Of a stretch of 64,000 nucleotides of DNA, positions 1-13,400 are shown piece by piece. How positions within the stretch are numbered: the stretch's first letter is position 1; the number at the start of each line of letters is the position of its first letter. Below the pieces are notes generated by a model that was given only the letters and a program-made list of their open reading frames with translations, was not told the DNA's origin and made no database searches. Source of the DNA: Haliclystus octoradiatus (lineage: Eukaryota > Cnidaria > Staurozoa > Stauromedusae > Haliclystidae); contig OU744449.1 in assembly GCA_916610825.1 (NCBI GenBank), forward strand, positions 3,980,001 through 4,044,000, written 5' to 3'. Both the position numbers and the translations under genes were made by a program.

Positions 1-115
1 TTTACCATGACTGTTTCAACATACCTTATGATACAGACAGACAGGAGAGAATTTCTAGGAAAAGCTGATTTCCTTGTTTTCTATCACTTGTAAAACAAAG
101 AAAATCAAAGGCAAA

Positions 116-420
116 CTCATCCGATGATGAGCTCTGGCTTAGGTGCTTGGTTGGTGGGATATCTATTTATATGCTTCTATTCAGATATTTATATGCACAA
201 CTAATACTATCTATATGCTTGATGTTATATGCTTGCTATATGCTTTTATCACATCTCTCAGCTGGCTTTATGCGTTGCAACTTCTACATACTTGTTGTAT
301 GCTGCTCTTGCTATGGCGAACCTGTCACTCTCCAAATCATCCATCTCCAACATGCTTGGAGAAGAGAGACAGGAAGCCTGAGCATCCCACCAAAGCTACC
401 AATCACCCAGAATCTACATT
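116..420 (+). repeat. Dispersed 'GTGCTTGGTTGGTGGG' repeat, copy 1
   Basis: Starts around CTCATCCGATGATGAG, contains GGTGCTTGGTTGGTGGG at about 142-159 and closes with GCTTGGAGAAGAGAGACAGG and a CCACCAAAGC block. The same core occurs at 4263, 11910, 20137 and 31446 and inside the B repeats of the retrotransposon at 49268-52265. Confidence 0.6.
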
Positions 421-797
421 AAAAATGGAGCTAATCATTGAGAAATTCAAACCATTTACTATGGGGATGCTCCTGTAATATAAAGCGTATGAATTGAAGG
501 ACCAATGGCCCTAAGCCTTAATAAGAGGATCTCATAGACCCTTCGACCCGCCATAGTCGATGCATTGAAGCAGAAGATGAATGTATCATATATAGGTAGC
601 CTATTTTCCGTAAAAACTTGGCAGAGTATTGAAAACACTTTTTTAACAAAGTAAGGTATAAATTTTGATTTTTGATTTTTCATGAGTTGACCCTATTGGA
701 ATGTCAACATTATAATCCTCAGTCATTGATTTAGGTAAACCTGACAACTATATAGCAAGTTAAATTTAGATATATTTTCAAATGCTGTTTGAGACTA

Positions 798-973
798 CAG
801 TCGAACTTGCTTAATATCCCCCGGATAAAAAGCGGGACATAAAGCGAGGTGGGATATAAAGCGAGATAGGATTATGAGAGTTTGTATGGAGAATGGAAAA
901 TAGAAATCAGTTTTATGTGGGGATATTAAGCAAGATGGGATATTAAAGAGGGGATATTAACCGAGTTTGACTG
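798..973. mobile_element. pogo/Tc1-like MITE (CAGTCGAACTTGCTTAATAT family), copy 1
   Basis: A 176-bp unit with terminal inverted repeats CAGTCGAACTTGCTTAATAT / ATATTAACCGAGTTTGACTG, flanked on both sides by TA, the usual target of the Tc1/mariner/pogo superfamily. It has no coding capacity. A second copy is at 16314-16479. Confidence 0.75.
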
Positions 974-1168
974 TATCAAATGCTTTTCGTTTTAGTCTTC
1001 ATTTTAAGCTAACCAACATCCAATTTATAATACACCATCAAATTATGTTTTATAGAGTATCATACCATTAATTTTTATCAAAGTTTACATGTTGTATGTT
1101 TTTTTAGTTAATTAACGTATTACTTTATATTCTGTATACCAATGTTTTTAAATGAAATATTCTGTATA

Positions 1169-1345
1169 CAATGGAACCTGTATATAACAGCCAGCTACGA
1201 GGGGTAGACAAACTGACCAATATAGACAGCTTTTCTTTATATACAGGTTGTATTCAATAGAAAATATTATTTTGGACATGTCTAAAGTGACCACTGTAGA
1301 CATATGGTCGCTGTATAGAGGTGGCCGTTATAACAGGTTTGACTG
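1169..1345. mobile_element. pogo/Tc1-like MITE ('GACCACTATAGACAGG' family), copy
   Basis: About 177 bp, ending in TAACAGGTTTGACTG and flanked by TA. The internal sequence is repetitive, with motifs like GTGACCACT, ACAGGTTT and GGTGGCCGTTATAAC on both arms. It is the most frequent repeat family in this window (also at 2427, 7050, 8428, 15767, 17356, 20639, 21916, 39806 and 45280). Confidence 0.75.
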
Positions 1346-1359
1346 TATTACTACATGCT

Positions 1360-1436
1360 ATGAGCCCTTTGTAAAAAACAGTCTGAAATGGCTTGTAAAG
1401 TTTACTCAATAAATAATGATGATGATGATAATGATT
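1360..1436 (+). repeat. Retroposon 3' end with (GAT)n tail
   Basis: Ends in ACTCAATAAATAATGATGATGATG. Other loci end in CTGAATAAATGATGATGATG (9306 minus, 42570, 56226, 61500 plus), so this is a shared 3' terminus with a trinucleotide tail. Confidence 0.5.
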
Positions 1437-1486
1437 AAAAATGGTTATTAACTGAACTGGTATGGAATTTTGTTCTTATATTTTAG

Positions 1487-4400
1487 GCGGAATTGGAAAA
1501 AGCGATGGTTTGTTCTCAAGGACACCATATTATCTTATCACGAATCCGATCAAGATGGAGCAAAAACATTGGGATCAATGGATCTGAGAACTTGCAAGTA
1601 AGATTATATATATATAAATGCCATTTATCAGAACTGTTTTTACAGGAAGAGACACATTAATAATGGAAGCTTTTTATCAAAGACTCCAATCACAATATTG
1701 CAATTCAATTCTACTTATGGTAGCTTTAATTCTTTTAAAAAGTACCTTTGCAAATTGAGACCCAGGTATTCTAAAATCTATGATCAAAAATCCTTCAAGT
1801 GGTCCTGCCATTCAAGTGTACTCGTTGGGATTCCAGGATCCAGGATCCTGGAAGTCTGAGCTAAATTGATCAAAAATCAGAAGTTTGTAATAACCGAAAA
1901 GAAAAAATTGGTTGGGATTGTATAGACATTTTTGACTCAAAGAACTCTTCAGATTCCGAAGCTATATCCCAATATTTATGAAGATATGTATTGTTGCTTT
2001 TGATACATTGTGGTGCAAACATTTTTTAAGAAACTTTTATAAAAAACTTAGTATACTGGAAGGTAAAGCTTTTTCTCTGACCCTACATTCATCTTTTTGT
2101 GTTTGTATTTGCATGAAAGTATCGTATCCTACCAAATATCCTATTTTATTCATTTTCAGATCTGTGATGGATAGTGGTCAAAAAGAAAATGCATTTAGTG
2201 TTGTTATGCCAGATCGTACATATCACATCATTGCTGATAATCCACAAGATTGGAGGTAATAATAATAACCACTTGTGCTCATTACTGATTTCATGCATCA
2301 TTGCAAAATGGTTTATAACAGCGTACATTTTTGCTAGATTGGTCCAAAAAACACAAACATTTGAAACGTGATCAGGCTCATCAATTTTGTTGTTCAGAAT
2401 GTTTTAAAAATAAATTTAACCTTTATATACCGGGTTGATTCAATAGAATATACTTATTTATGCATGATCAGAGTGACCACTATAGGCAGGTAGTAAGTAA
2501 TGTGGACGGTGTCGCCCTACCGAAGGCACCCGTACCACTCCTCTATTTCTAGAGGAGTGGCTCTTTTCGCTAAGAGCAATGATGTTAAACGCTCCTTAGA
2601 TCTCAGCCGCGACACTGCAGATCAATTTCAACAGATTTCATGGCAGATAGGCCTTGATTGTCAATGCGCAACGATGCGCCGCAGCTACTCACAATGCAAT
2701 TCCTTCTGAACCATTCAGTCCGCCATCCTTAGATGGTACTCATTTGATGTTTCAGATAAAGCCAAGGCTGAGTTGACCTGAGGGGGATTTGAACCACAGT
2801 CGATCAGATATGATACGATCTGAAGTTCGGTTGCTCTGCCAACTGAGCTAATCGCCCTAATCGAGCATCGAAATCGAGCTAATAGGCAGGTGGCCGTTGT
2901 ATAGAGGTGGTCGTTATAACAGCTTTGAATTGTATCATTATCATTTGGATTTTTTATAACCTAACCCATTCTGATGAGATCTTCCTTATTTTATTCCGAT
3001 GAGATTCTGATTGATATTACATCCCCCCAGCATGACAAAAACGAGTTGTTTGGATGTTGGACCTGCTTATTTCCATACCATTTTTTCTATTAGCTACAGG
3101 GTCAGACAAAGAGATCAGCCTTCTGGAATCCTAGATGCGTTTCCATATATCCTTGAGTTTTTTGTTGTTGATGTTTGACCAATAAACAATTAAAAATATC
3201 ATTTTTCTTTTGAATTTCATCTAACCTTCCGGAATCTAGGATTCCATGAGTCCTACTTTTATCGAACCACGATTAGCTACTTCAATGAAGACAATCCTTA
3301 TGAAACATTGGTTTTGCTACTGTTTCAACAGTTTCCAAGAGTTTCCATTGCTCTTGACTAAGCCTGATTATTGTATCTGTACATACAAATGTGAATGTAA
3401 CACATATCTAACAATGTTCCAGTATCCAAACTATCAAACCAAATTTACTTGATACCTGAAGCTGAGACCACCTACACATATATTTATGGTTGTGTAATGT
3501 GTATTGTCCATTTAATTTAACAACGAAAAAGTTAAGAGCAGTGTTTACTTGACTATCTCAATTAATTATCATATCTGTTTTGCACACAGTGAATGGTTTA
3601 CTGTTTTGAATCGGGTTCATAGAGCAACTGATGATGAACTTAGAGAAATGAAAGAAGAGTCAGCTAATATACGAAATGCTGTTGTAAGTATATTGGATAT
3701 AATGAAACCTTTGAGAGTGACCACCTGTGCTATCAGGCCAATTTACTGCATTTTATAAACATCAAAACAAAAAAGTAACAAAGGCCGCAAGCATGAACTA
3801 CGAATTTTGAAAAACAAAACTTCGATAGGAAAAAACAAGAATGCATTGGAAAATCACAAACAGCCACAGCGAGTGGCTCGAAACAGCTGTACAGCTATAG
3901 CTCATAGGAAGTTGTTCACCAATTGCTTTGTAGAATAGCTAGCACACTTTTATAAACTTTTATATGGCTTTATTACATGTACGTTATTAATTTAAAAATT
4001 CCTCATCAAATTGAAAATTCTTGTTTGGGATGTCAAGTTCGAATTGCATGATTGATTGCATTTTTGAACCTGGTTTTGTTTTGTGTGTTGATATGATGAT
4101 TTGGTATTGTATCTCTAAACTAATCAAATCAATGGAATACATTTCATTATTATGCAAAGAGAAAAATAGCATCTCAATAGATTGATCTTCCAAATGTTGT
4201 TGTTAATCAATTTACAATTACAGTATAGTAAAACCATTCATCTTCATAATACAACAATATTTTGGCCTAGGTGCTTGGTTGGTGGGAGGTGGCAGGCGGC
4301 AATAATTAAAAAGGTTGGCAGAACAAAAGCAGACCTGACACCACCAAAACAATACCTCCAAGCCCAAAGTGCTTGGAGGAGGGACAGGGAAGCGATTGAT

Positions 4401-7400
4401 GGAATACATTTCATTATTATGCAAAGAGAAAAATGGCATCTCAATAGATTGATCTTCTAAATTTTGTTGTTAATCAATTTACAATTTCAGTATAGTAAAA
4501 TCCCAAAATTGAAATACTAGTTTAACTGCTGATTCCATATTTTTCAAGGTTGACAACCGTAAATTTGTACCTTGTTTATAATCAATCTGTTTTAAACCAC
4601 TAGCAACTGTATGCCAGGTATGAATTCGTATTCTAAAATAGCACAAAGGTTTTCTGCAATCTGATTGGTCGAAAGAGCCTGCATGAAATCCTAGGGTAAA
4701 ACATGGCTCCGAAAACCGGGAAAAACCGTAAGCTTCAAAAAGTTTTTGATCTGTGATAAAATACAGAATTTATAACTTTTTGATAACAATCCAATAAATA
4801 TCTCAATAATGGCTACGATTTACAAACGACATTTAGCTCAAGATGTTTTTATTTATCGAAAAGCGTGGTAAATGAGTTATTGGTCGTGTAACATGCAAAA
4901 TAAAAACACAGAATGAAAGACAATTATAGGCTACGCTGTTTCAAGGTAAACCTAAAATTTAAATAACAATTACTGCATTAATTTGCTAGAGAACTATTGT
5001 ACCACTTATATTACAGACGTTCTTGTAGATGTCTTTCTTATTCGACAAAATCTATCTTGTTGTGGGATTCTCTTCATGCTTGGTTTATGAATTGAAATTG
5101 AATTTTAAATTGTGAATTCATGAATTGAAAATTCGCCGTCGAATAAGATTCCGACATTTGTTTTATTTTAGAAAAGGGTTACCACATGCTTGCAAATGTT
5201 TGTATTCATATTTACTAAACTCGAAAATGTTGGGAGACACTCGGGAATCTAAAAATCACTCGTGTCTCCCAACATTTTCTCGTTTAGTAAATATGAATAC
5301 AAACATGGCAAGTATGTGGTAACCCTTTATTAATGGCATTCATCTATGGGTGAAATTTCAATTGTTTCAGGGTACCATTGATACTGTTGTCATTGATTCC
5401 ATTTCAAGAGATATTGCTACAAAGTAAGTACTAAAATTTGTCTCATATTTGGTTTATCTACTATGTAATGTCTGTGTAGTGTCTAGAAAATCAGAATACG
5501 GTTTAATTTGAGACCGGTGCTATTTTTGATGGATTATAGGGGAATATATTAATAGGAAATTTATTTTAATTGTACCAACAATAAACGTTCACATATAAAG
5601 ATTATAAAGAATTTTCAGATTTTTATAGATCAGGTTTCAGGCTATTTCCAGGCATACCACTGTGTTGTGAACTATATTTATTACCTGTTTGTATTGTAAA
5701 TCCATTATAAATAATCTAGATATCCTAGATTTCCAACCATTTTTGAATTTGAATTCTCTGACCGTTAAATGATCTGATTTGATCTGATTTCAAGAACTTT
5801 TTCATGAACTTTTCATAGACTCATAACTATTTTCCGCATAATTGTTTTTAACTGGTTAATTGCCATCAATGAGAAGTATACCTCTGGTGATTATGTCAAA
5901 ACAGCATCCAATCTCTGACAAAATGTTTTGCCTTCTAGAATCCTAGAATAGTTCTTCATTTTCAACATTCTTCTTCCACATTTTTTGTTGACGTTTGGCC
6001 TATAAATCAGAAAATGGTCAATTTTCTTCTGAATTTGCTCTAGCCTTCCTGGATCTAAGATCCCAGGATTCCCACTTTTGTCGGACCCTGGCGCTCCTTC
6101 AACAGCTCTATTTCATAGTAACGTAAATACACCGAGATTCAATCATGAAATGCGAACACTCCAACATATTTCAGCCTTTTTCTTTTGAATCCTTTTATTG
6201 ATGTTTGGCATATAAATCAGAAAAGAGAATAAATTATTGCCTCACCAAAAACCCGTACTACCGCACCTAATTTGATTTTCTCGATACGGTGCGGATTCAC
6301 ACTTATTTAGGTGCGCCGTAAATGTAAACCATCAGAAAATTATCAATTTTCTTTTGAAGTTGCTCTAGCCTTCCGGGATCTAAGATCCCAGGATCCCCAC
6401 TTTTGTCAAACCCTGACGGCATCAAACTGTTGGATCACAATTTTCTTATTATTATTTTACAGACCAGAATGCTTCAATATTATCACGGCCAATAGAGTTT
6501 ACAGTTTTATTGCTGATTCTGTCTCAGAAGCAAAGTCATGGCAACAAGGTCAGTTTTACTATAATCACACTTTGTTATAAATCAAATGTGATCTTGATGC
6601 GCATTAGGAAAACAGATAGTTGACTCCTGGTCTCACTTCCATCTTGATTTTGACCCTGAACGTCAGTAGTGTTTCTTGACATTGTGTGTCCACACAACTG
6701 GGTTTGACTCATAACTGATGTTTGATTCTTACATTTTTCTGCTCAATTAGCAATCGAAAGCAGCAAAGAAAAGCAGCAAGAAGAAGGAATCACAATAGCT
6801 ATAGAAAAAGGTGAGATGTGATTTATTATTTTGTGACTATTCAAACATATTTATTAGTTATGACTATAGATGGGAAATACTACATATGAGCTCAACCAGC
6901 TATGCGTTAGCCGCTATAGAATTGATAAGAGGGGTTGTATGATGTATACCAGTCTATATAGAGAGAGGACTTGCATTCCCGTCACAATTTATGTACAATG
7001 TATGCGCAACCATGAAATCGAAGTTGAAAAGACATTATAGGGCTGTATACAGTCAAACCTGTTAAAACGACCACCTCTATACAGCGGTCATCTGTCTATA
7101 GTGGTCACTCTTCCAATTTCTAAAATAGTATTTTCTATTGAATCAAACCTGTATATAAAGGCCACCTGTCTATAGTGGTCAATTTATCTACCTCTCATTG
7201 CTGGCTGTTATATACAGGTTTCACTGTATCAAATGGTTAAAGGGGCAAGATTGACCGGCGACCGCTGCGAGCACAAGTTGAATTTATGCTTAGCGTAATT
7301 CAACCGTCTCGCTTTGAAACTATTGTTCTACGCAGGCCTAATCTGTTATAAATTCATGTCAACAATGTACATTGTGTTATGAACAATAAACATGCACGTG

Positions 7401-10400
7401 ATCCGATTGCGTAGCTCCTGCCGGTCATTTTTGCTCCTTTAATAAAATTAAAGGGGTTATTATATCTTTCCAGCTAAAGAAAAACAGTACTTACCTGTCC
7501 GAATATGATTATTCTTCGTTGCGAATCTTTTTAAGGCGCTGTTGACTGTCTGCAGCCATGACTTCAAATGATATACCCTACATCAGCAGTGTTGCGAGGG
7601 CTCTAGAATCTCTACATTCCACTGCAAGTCCTCTATTAACACAAGCAGTGCATAGTGAAACAAAGAAAAACCATCCATGAAGCACCACAGCAGCTCTAAC
7701 TGTAATATATATATTGGTGATTGATTTGTGATACATATTATATTTTGTTTTATTAGGTTGGCTAACAAAGATGGGTGTTATTGAAGGAATGAAGCCTAAA
7801 GCTAGGTGTGTTATCAAAATAATTTGATTTGTTACATAGTTACTTCTCATACTATTCTAGATACTTTCCATTTGATATTTTTATTAGTTAGTTAAAACTT
7901 TTGGAATATTTCTCACATATGTTTGACTCTCAATTTGGATTTTGAAACTGGGTAATAGAAAAGTAAGATACCCTATGGAAGTTTTCTAGTACAGTTTAAT
8001 CAAATATGATACATCTGGCTTTAATTAAATAAACGTTTTAAACAGTATAACAAATATGGGCTATAGCTTTGATATTATAAGCTTATAGAATATCTCTGTT
8101 TTTTTATTTGGACTCTCTCGTATCATTTAAAGACCATCCGTTGCTATATACCCCCACACTTGTTGAATGTGTTCTTCCACTATTTTGAATACCCTTACAA
8201 TTGAACATTTTTTACCTGTGATCTTCCCCAAGCCTCCGTGCAGACTAAGTCTTTCTTAGTGTCAAGTTTACGCTTTCCTCAAGAAATTCTTTACACACAA
8301 TATTCCCCTGTAATGCAGATGGAATATGAGGAATTAATAAATGTAAGACATGCGACATCTGTGTAAAGAAGATGATATGCTCAACTACTTCAACAGTATC
8401 ACAAATATCCTACTTACAAAACAGTTACAGTCAAATCTATGAATAACAATCTAGATGATGTTGACAAGTTGACCACTATAGACAGGTGTCCTTTATACAC
8501 AATGTTGATGCAAAGAAATACAGATTTTTATATATTAATGAATTGGCCACTATCTGGAGGTGGTCTTTATTTAGAGATGGTCATTGTACAGAGGTGGTCT
8601 TTATTTGGAAATGACACCTATATAGTGCCACTAGAACAGGCTTGACTGCATGCTTTCTATTTTCTTCTAGATGGTTTATCTTAACAAGTAACTCGTTGGA
8701 CTTTTATAAATCAGCAGATAAAAATACTGTGAAACTTGGTTCAATAATATTAACTAAGTAAGTACAGTACTTATTTGCCTTATATAATCCATGTCTTGTA
8801 TGTTATTGTTTAGGATTTATCATTTTACCATAAACTGGATCAGGCTGTAGCATTTTGTACCGGGGGTGGTTGTTTAATTGGTTACTGGTTTTGGGAGCAT
8901 GTATGAGTTTAATGGCTGGACACCCTTCCTGACATCAAGCAATGGTGCTTCTGCCAGGGGTTGATCTCAAGACTTCGCAGGTTGAGGTCTAGCTCCCTAA
9001 CCACTACAGATAAAATGATTCCTGACAACATCAAAATCTAGAAATAAAATCAATCCTAGTTGACTTGAAAATTGATAATTGAAGCCTTTGATTTAGATCT
9101 ACACTACAGTACAACATTATTTGACTAGTAAATATACAAGCTTAATCAGTAGTGTGGTATGCTTATGATGTGTCTAATTATTTATATGCTTTAATTTTAG
9201 TCTCTGCACAGTCGTCCCGCCACCTTCTCCAGATGATCCTAAATGCAAAGAGAACAGTAAGTTAACATATATGTTTTAGCCTCAACTTTAGTCAGGCTCA
9301 TTAGTTTCATCATCATCATCATCATTTATTCAGGACCTGATAAGTTTACATAAAACATTTTTCACAGGACTGATTATAAAACTACAATATATAATCTGCA
9401 GCAACAAACATTAAATTATACACAGTACCACCACTTAAAATAATCTTAAGACCAGAGTACGAAAAAAGTAGGAATCCTGCAATCCTAGATTCCGAAAGGC
9501 TAGAGAAAATTTAGAAGATTGATAATTTTTTTGATTTATTGGTCAAACCTCAACAAAAAAATTCAGAAGAAAATGTTGAATTACCTCTAGGATTCCAGAA
9601 GACCCTTTGGTCTGACCCTGATCTTTAGACAAAATTGAGAGCCAGTGACGTTTGAATGCTTCTCAAGAATACTTTTAAAACTTGTCTGTCTGGAAACATT
9701 AATATTGTACTGGTTACTATTGGCACACCAAAACTCATTGCAAAATGTTTACGAATACGGCGCAAAGTAAACATTTCTTATATATCAGATCGATAATACA
9801 GTTGTGCATCAATTCTACATTTTTGTCCCTGCAGTTGTATTTGTTATCATACATCTTCGGCATGGCTTCAAATTTCAAGTTTCAACATGGTTTCAGGCAC
9901 AGAAAAAATACAAACGACAAACACGCATGTGACTCTTAGTTAAGCGTGGGCACTCTTGCCTCTTTAATTTTTTTTTATAAAATTGAATAATTAATTAAAT
10001 GACATATATTTAAATTTCTTATTTACCTTCAAAGGTCAATGGGAATTTATCGTAAATGGTAGGAAACGAAGTTATACATTAGTTTCACAATCACATTCAG
10101 ATGCTGTCAGATGGACAACTGCTATTCAAGAGGTTTGTTATTTTACCAAACTATATTGTAATCTACCTAATACAACCCCTTTGGCTCAGCTGAGAAATGC
10201 AATAGGCAAGCTTCGGTAAACGAGCATCTTAGAGTATGATGATGAATGTTAGCAATTAAATTAGAACAATTTTTTTCTGCATCTTAATCAATAAATTACA
10301 ATACACTCTTAGCCAATGAAATTGTTGACAACCCTGTCTCGCAAACAGTGACTATGCAAACAGGGTTATAAAGGGTTTTAAACAAGGTATTTTAAATGCT

Positions 10401-13400
10401 AATCATAGGGGATTTTAAACAAGGTTGGACTACAAACAAGGATAAACACTGTACTCATCTATTTGATGAATTTGACTGGGGAGTTTATCTGTTACTGGAA
10501 CTACATTTTTTTGCACCTTTACAAATCGCAATCTTGCTATATGCCACTGGCTATGTGCTGTTGTGAAATTTTTTTACTCAAATGTTGTTTTTCGGATCAG
10601 GGTCCAACAAAATGGGAATCCTAGATTCTAGAAGGCTTAGAGCAAGTCCAGAAAGAAAGCTGAACGCTTTGTGATTTATAGATCAAATTTCAACAAAAAA
10701 TTCATAAGAAATTGTTGAAATGTTTTAGGATTCCAGATGGCTGAGATTTTTGTTGGACTCATACTTGAATTACAGCTGTTATCATTTCTTGTCAACTCAT
10801 GCATATGATCATATCCATATTCAAGGATAATATTAGTTTATTCAATTAATGTATCTTTCTTGACTCTTGCTGACGAATTTTGTATCATCTGATCTCTTAT
10901 TATTTAGGTTATTGATGGAAAAACTCCAGTTGATACACCATTTAGTAAACTTGTGGGCAAACTTATGGTAAATATTATGTAATATTGTACAATTACCCTC
11001 AATGTGCTCAATATTTTCAGAAAGTGAACTTTCATACCAGATCCTCCAGATAACCCCTGACAAAGAGGTTGTTTGAACCAGGATATTTTGACAAATAAGT
11101 CATCCAGTTTGGTTATCATCTTTTCAAAACACGGAACATTTGATGTCTGTTCCGAACGCATACACTGTACAAGTAAAACATGTGTTCATGAATAACACTT
11201 CCTTTTTTTAAATTCACTATTTTATTTCCGTCATTTGTTAAACAAGTTTTAAAAATTGCTTCTGAAAATTAACAAAGTGATGCGATTTTATATTAATGAT
11301 ATTTGTGATTTCAACTCATTGGGAACTTTTTATAGTCTTGTTATCATTCAATGATTATGTTTTGTTATCTTTTCATTTGACAGAACACAAATAGCGAACA
11401 ATTAATATCTAGAATCTATCGTATTCATCCATTATTGAGTACTACAAAGCTGCCATTGAAACTTCCATTGTTACCTTTACCATATGGCAATTGTCAAGCA
11501 CAACGTATGTATCTTATCTATGTCTATTGGCAATATGTTTGCATTTGTATTATTATTCCAAGTCTTTAGAAGTCCACATCAAGAAGTGCACTGGTAGCTC
11601 AATGGCAGTGTGTCCGCACTCATTGCGGGAGGCTGGGGTTCGATTCTTCGTCGGTGCACACATGTTTATATTTCTCTTTAAATCTGTTCATGTCCCCCAA
11701 ATGAACAAGCACTTGTGCTTACGGGGTGACTATCAGTTTTAATATCTGCAGTTAACTGGAAATGTAATATTATACATGTGCAGCCACATGTGATATCTAT
11801 GACTCAAACATTGTGAGACTTTTACTGGTTTCTGACTCTTTCCAGCTTAACCCTCATAAGCTCTCGTTATTGTTTTTTTCAATTAAACTCATCCACTGAT
11901 AAGTTCTGGCCTACGTGCTTGGTTGGTGGGATATCTATTTTATACTTTATGCTCTATATGCTTTCAATATGCAACAAAACCCATTGACCAAACACCACCG
12001 CAACACCTATCTTCTGTGATGAGTTTAAATGCTTATTTTAGGGAAAATTAAGATACAAAAACAAAAGTGTACTTTATTATATTGCTAGAAAAGCTAATTA
12101 GTTATTTTTTGTATGATGAACGTAGCTCATTCTTACTCTAATACTATTCGATTATTTCAGGTGCACGTGGTAAAGGTTATGGATCATACTACGAAGAGGC
12201 TTTGAGGATTTTTACATCTATCCAAGAAATGGAAAATGTTGCAGATCCAATTGCTGTTACACAGGTTTGTAAAGATTTATTTTTGTATTCTTGACAATCC
12301 AAAATATTTGAAACATTGATAGCCTACACACAGCTAGGCATATTCAATATTATTCATCTACTATATAAACGTCGATGTATGTCTGTTTGTATCTACTGTA
12401 TTCGAGATTCATGCTTCTCATGGTAAACGTATCAAATTCATACTTTCCGTGGAGTATCTTGTAATTTTTTGCGGCAACATACGCCATGTTTAGTGTTCAT
12501 ATCTTTATATTCCTTCAATTGATGGCCCGAAGCGTATTTTTTCCGTAGAATTTCTCTTGTGGCTCCATAGAAAGAACGAATTACATTCTCATGTTCGTCA
12601 CTCAATATCTTTCACACCCAACTGACCTTCAGTTCTATTGTTTATTTCTCACTTGGGCTAACTTCTAGCAATTCAATTTTCTATATTTTTATTTTCAAAT
12701 TTCACCCAGCGAAGTGGGTTAACTTTACTAGTTAATATTTAAAGGTCTCGAAGAATCAGCAAGTTGTTTTCTTGTAATTCTTGTTAGCAAGTTTTTTTCT
12801 TCAAAGGCCCACCCACCTATCCATAAATATAATTAAAACTCTTCAATTCATTAAGAAACACTAACGGTTTCATCAACTTAACTTGTTACTTAATTTAAAT
12901 TCCTGTTCAACTTAACAACAACATTTCATTTGTTGATATTTTTATTGTTGCAGGGTATACTCCAAACTTGTCAAGACATGAAACCGTTAAGAGACGAGGT
13001 ACTTCTGATGACATTTTATGTTTGACAACAATGCAACATGTGTAGAAAATACATCTACGAAAATTAACAAAACACGATAGAGATAAGAATATTGGTCCAT
13101 TGTTATAGATAAACTAGCTGTTGTTGTTTATACTCCATTTATTGACTAATTCCATAGCTTGTGTTCTTATGGTTGATTATTTTTTGTTTATCATCCGTAC
13201 CATCTGTAATTTAGATACGCTAGCTGCAGTTACGATATGAAACTATAAGTAACAATATGAATCTAACTAATAACCAACAATTATTCCAACGATGTTGGCA
13301 GCATTTTCCTTCTGTAATGCGATATAAAGCTGTTGGTATAGCTATTTGGTGTCACCACTTGATTGAATAAGATGATTTCCAAGTTCTTGTAGGATTTCTT

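Larger units (their letters stand above)
1..1486. other. Intron of the myosin X gene, no exon seen
   Basis: No exon of the myosin can be recognised before 1487. The stretch holds a B-type dispersed repeat (about 116-420), a TA-flanked MITE (798-973), a second MITE family member (1169-1345) and a (GAT)n-tailed 3' end (about 1360-1436). Confidence 0.6.

Noticed and set aside
2776-2862. Minus-strand tRNA gene
   Set aside because: Box A and box B are good, but the sequence continues into a 300-bp body shared with at least five other loci and has target duplications, so it is a SINE head.
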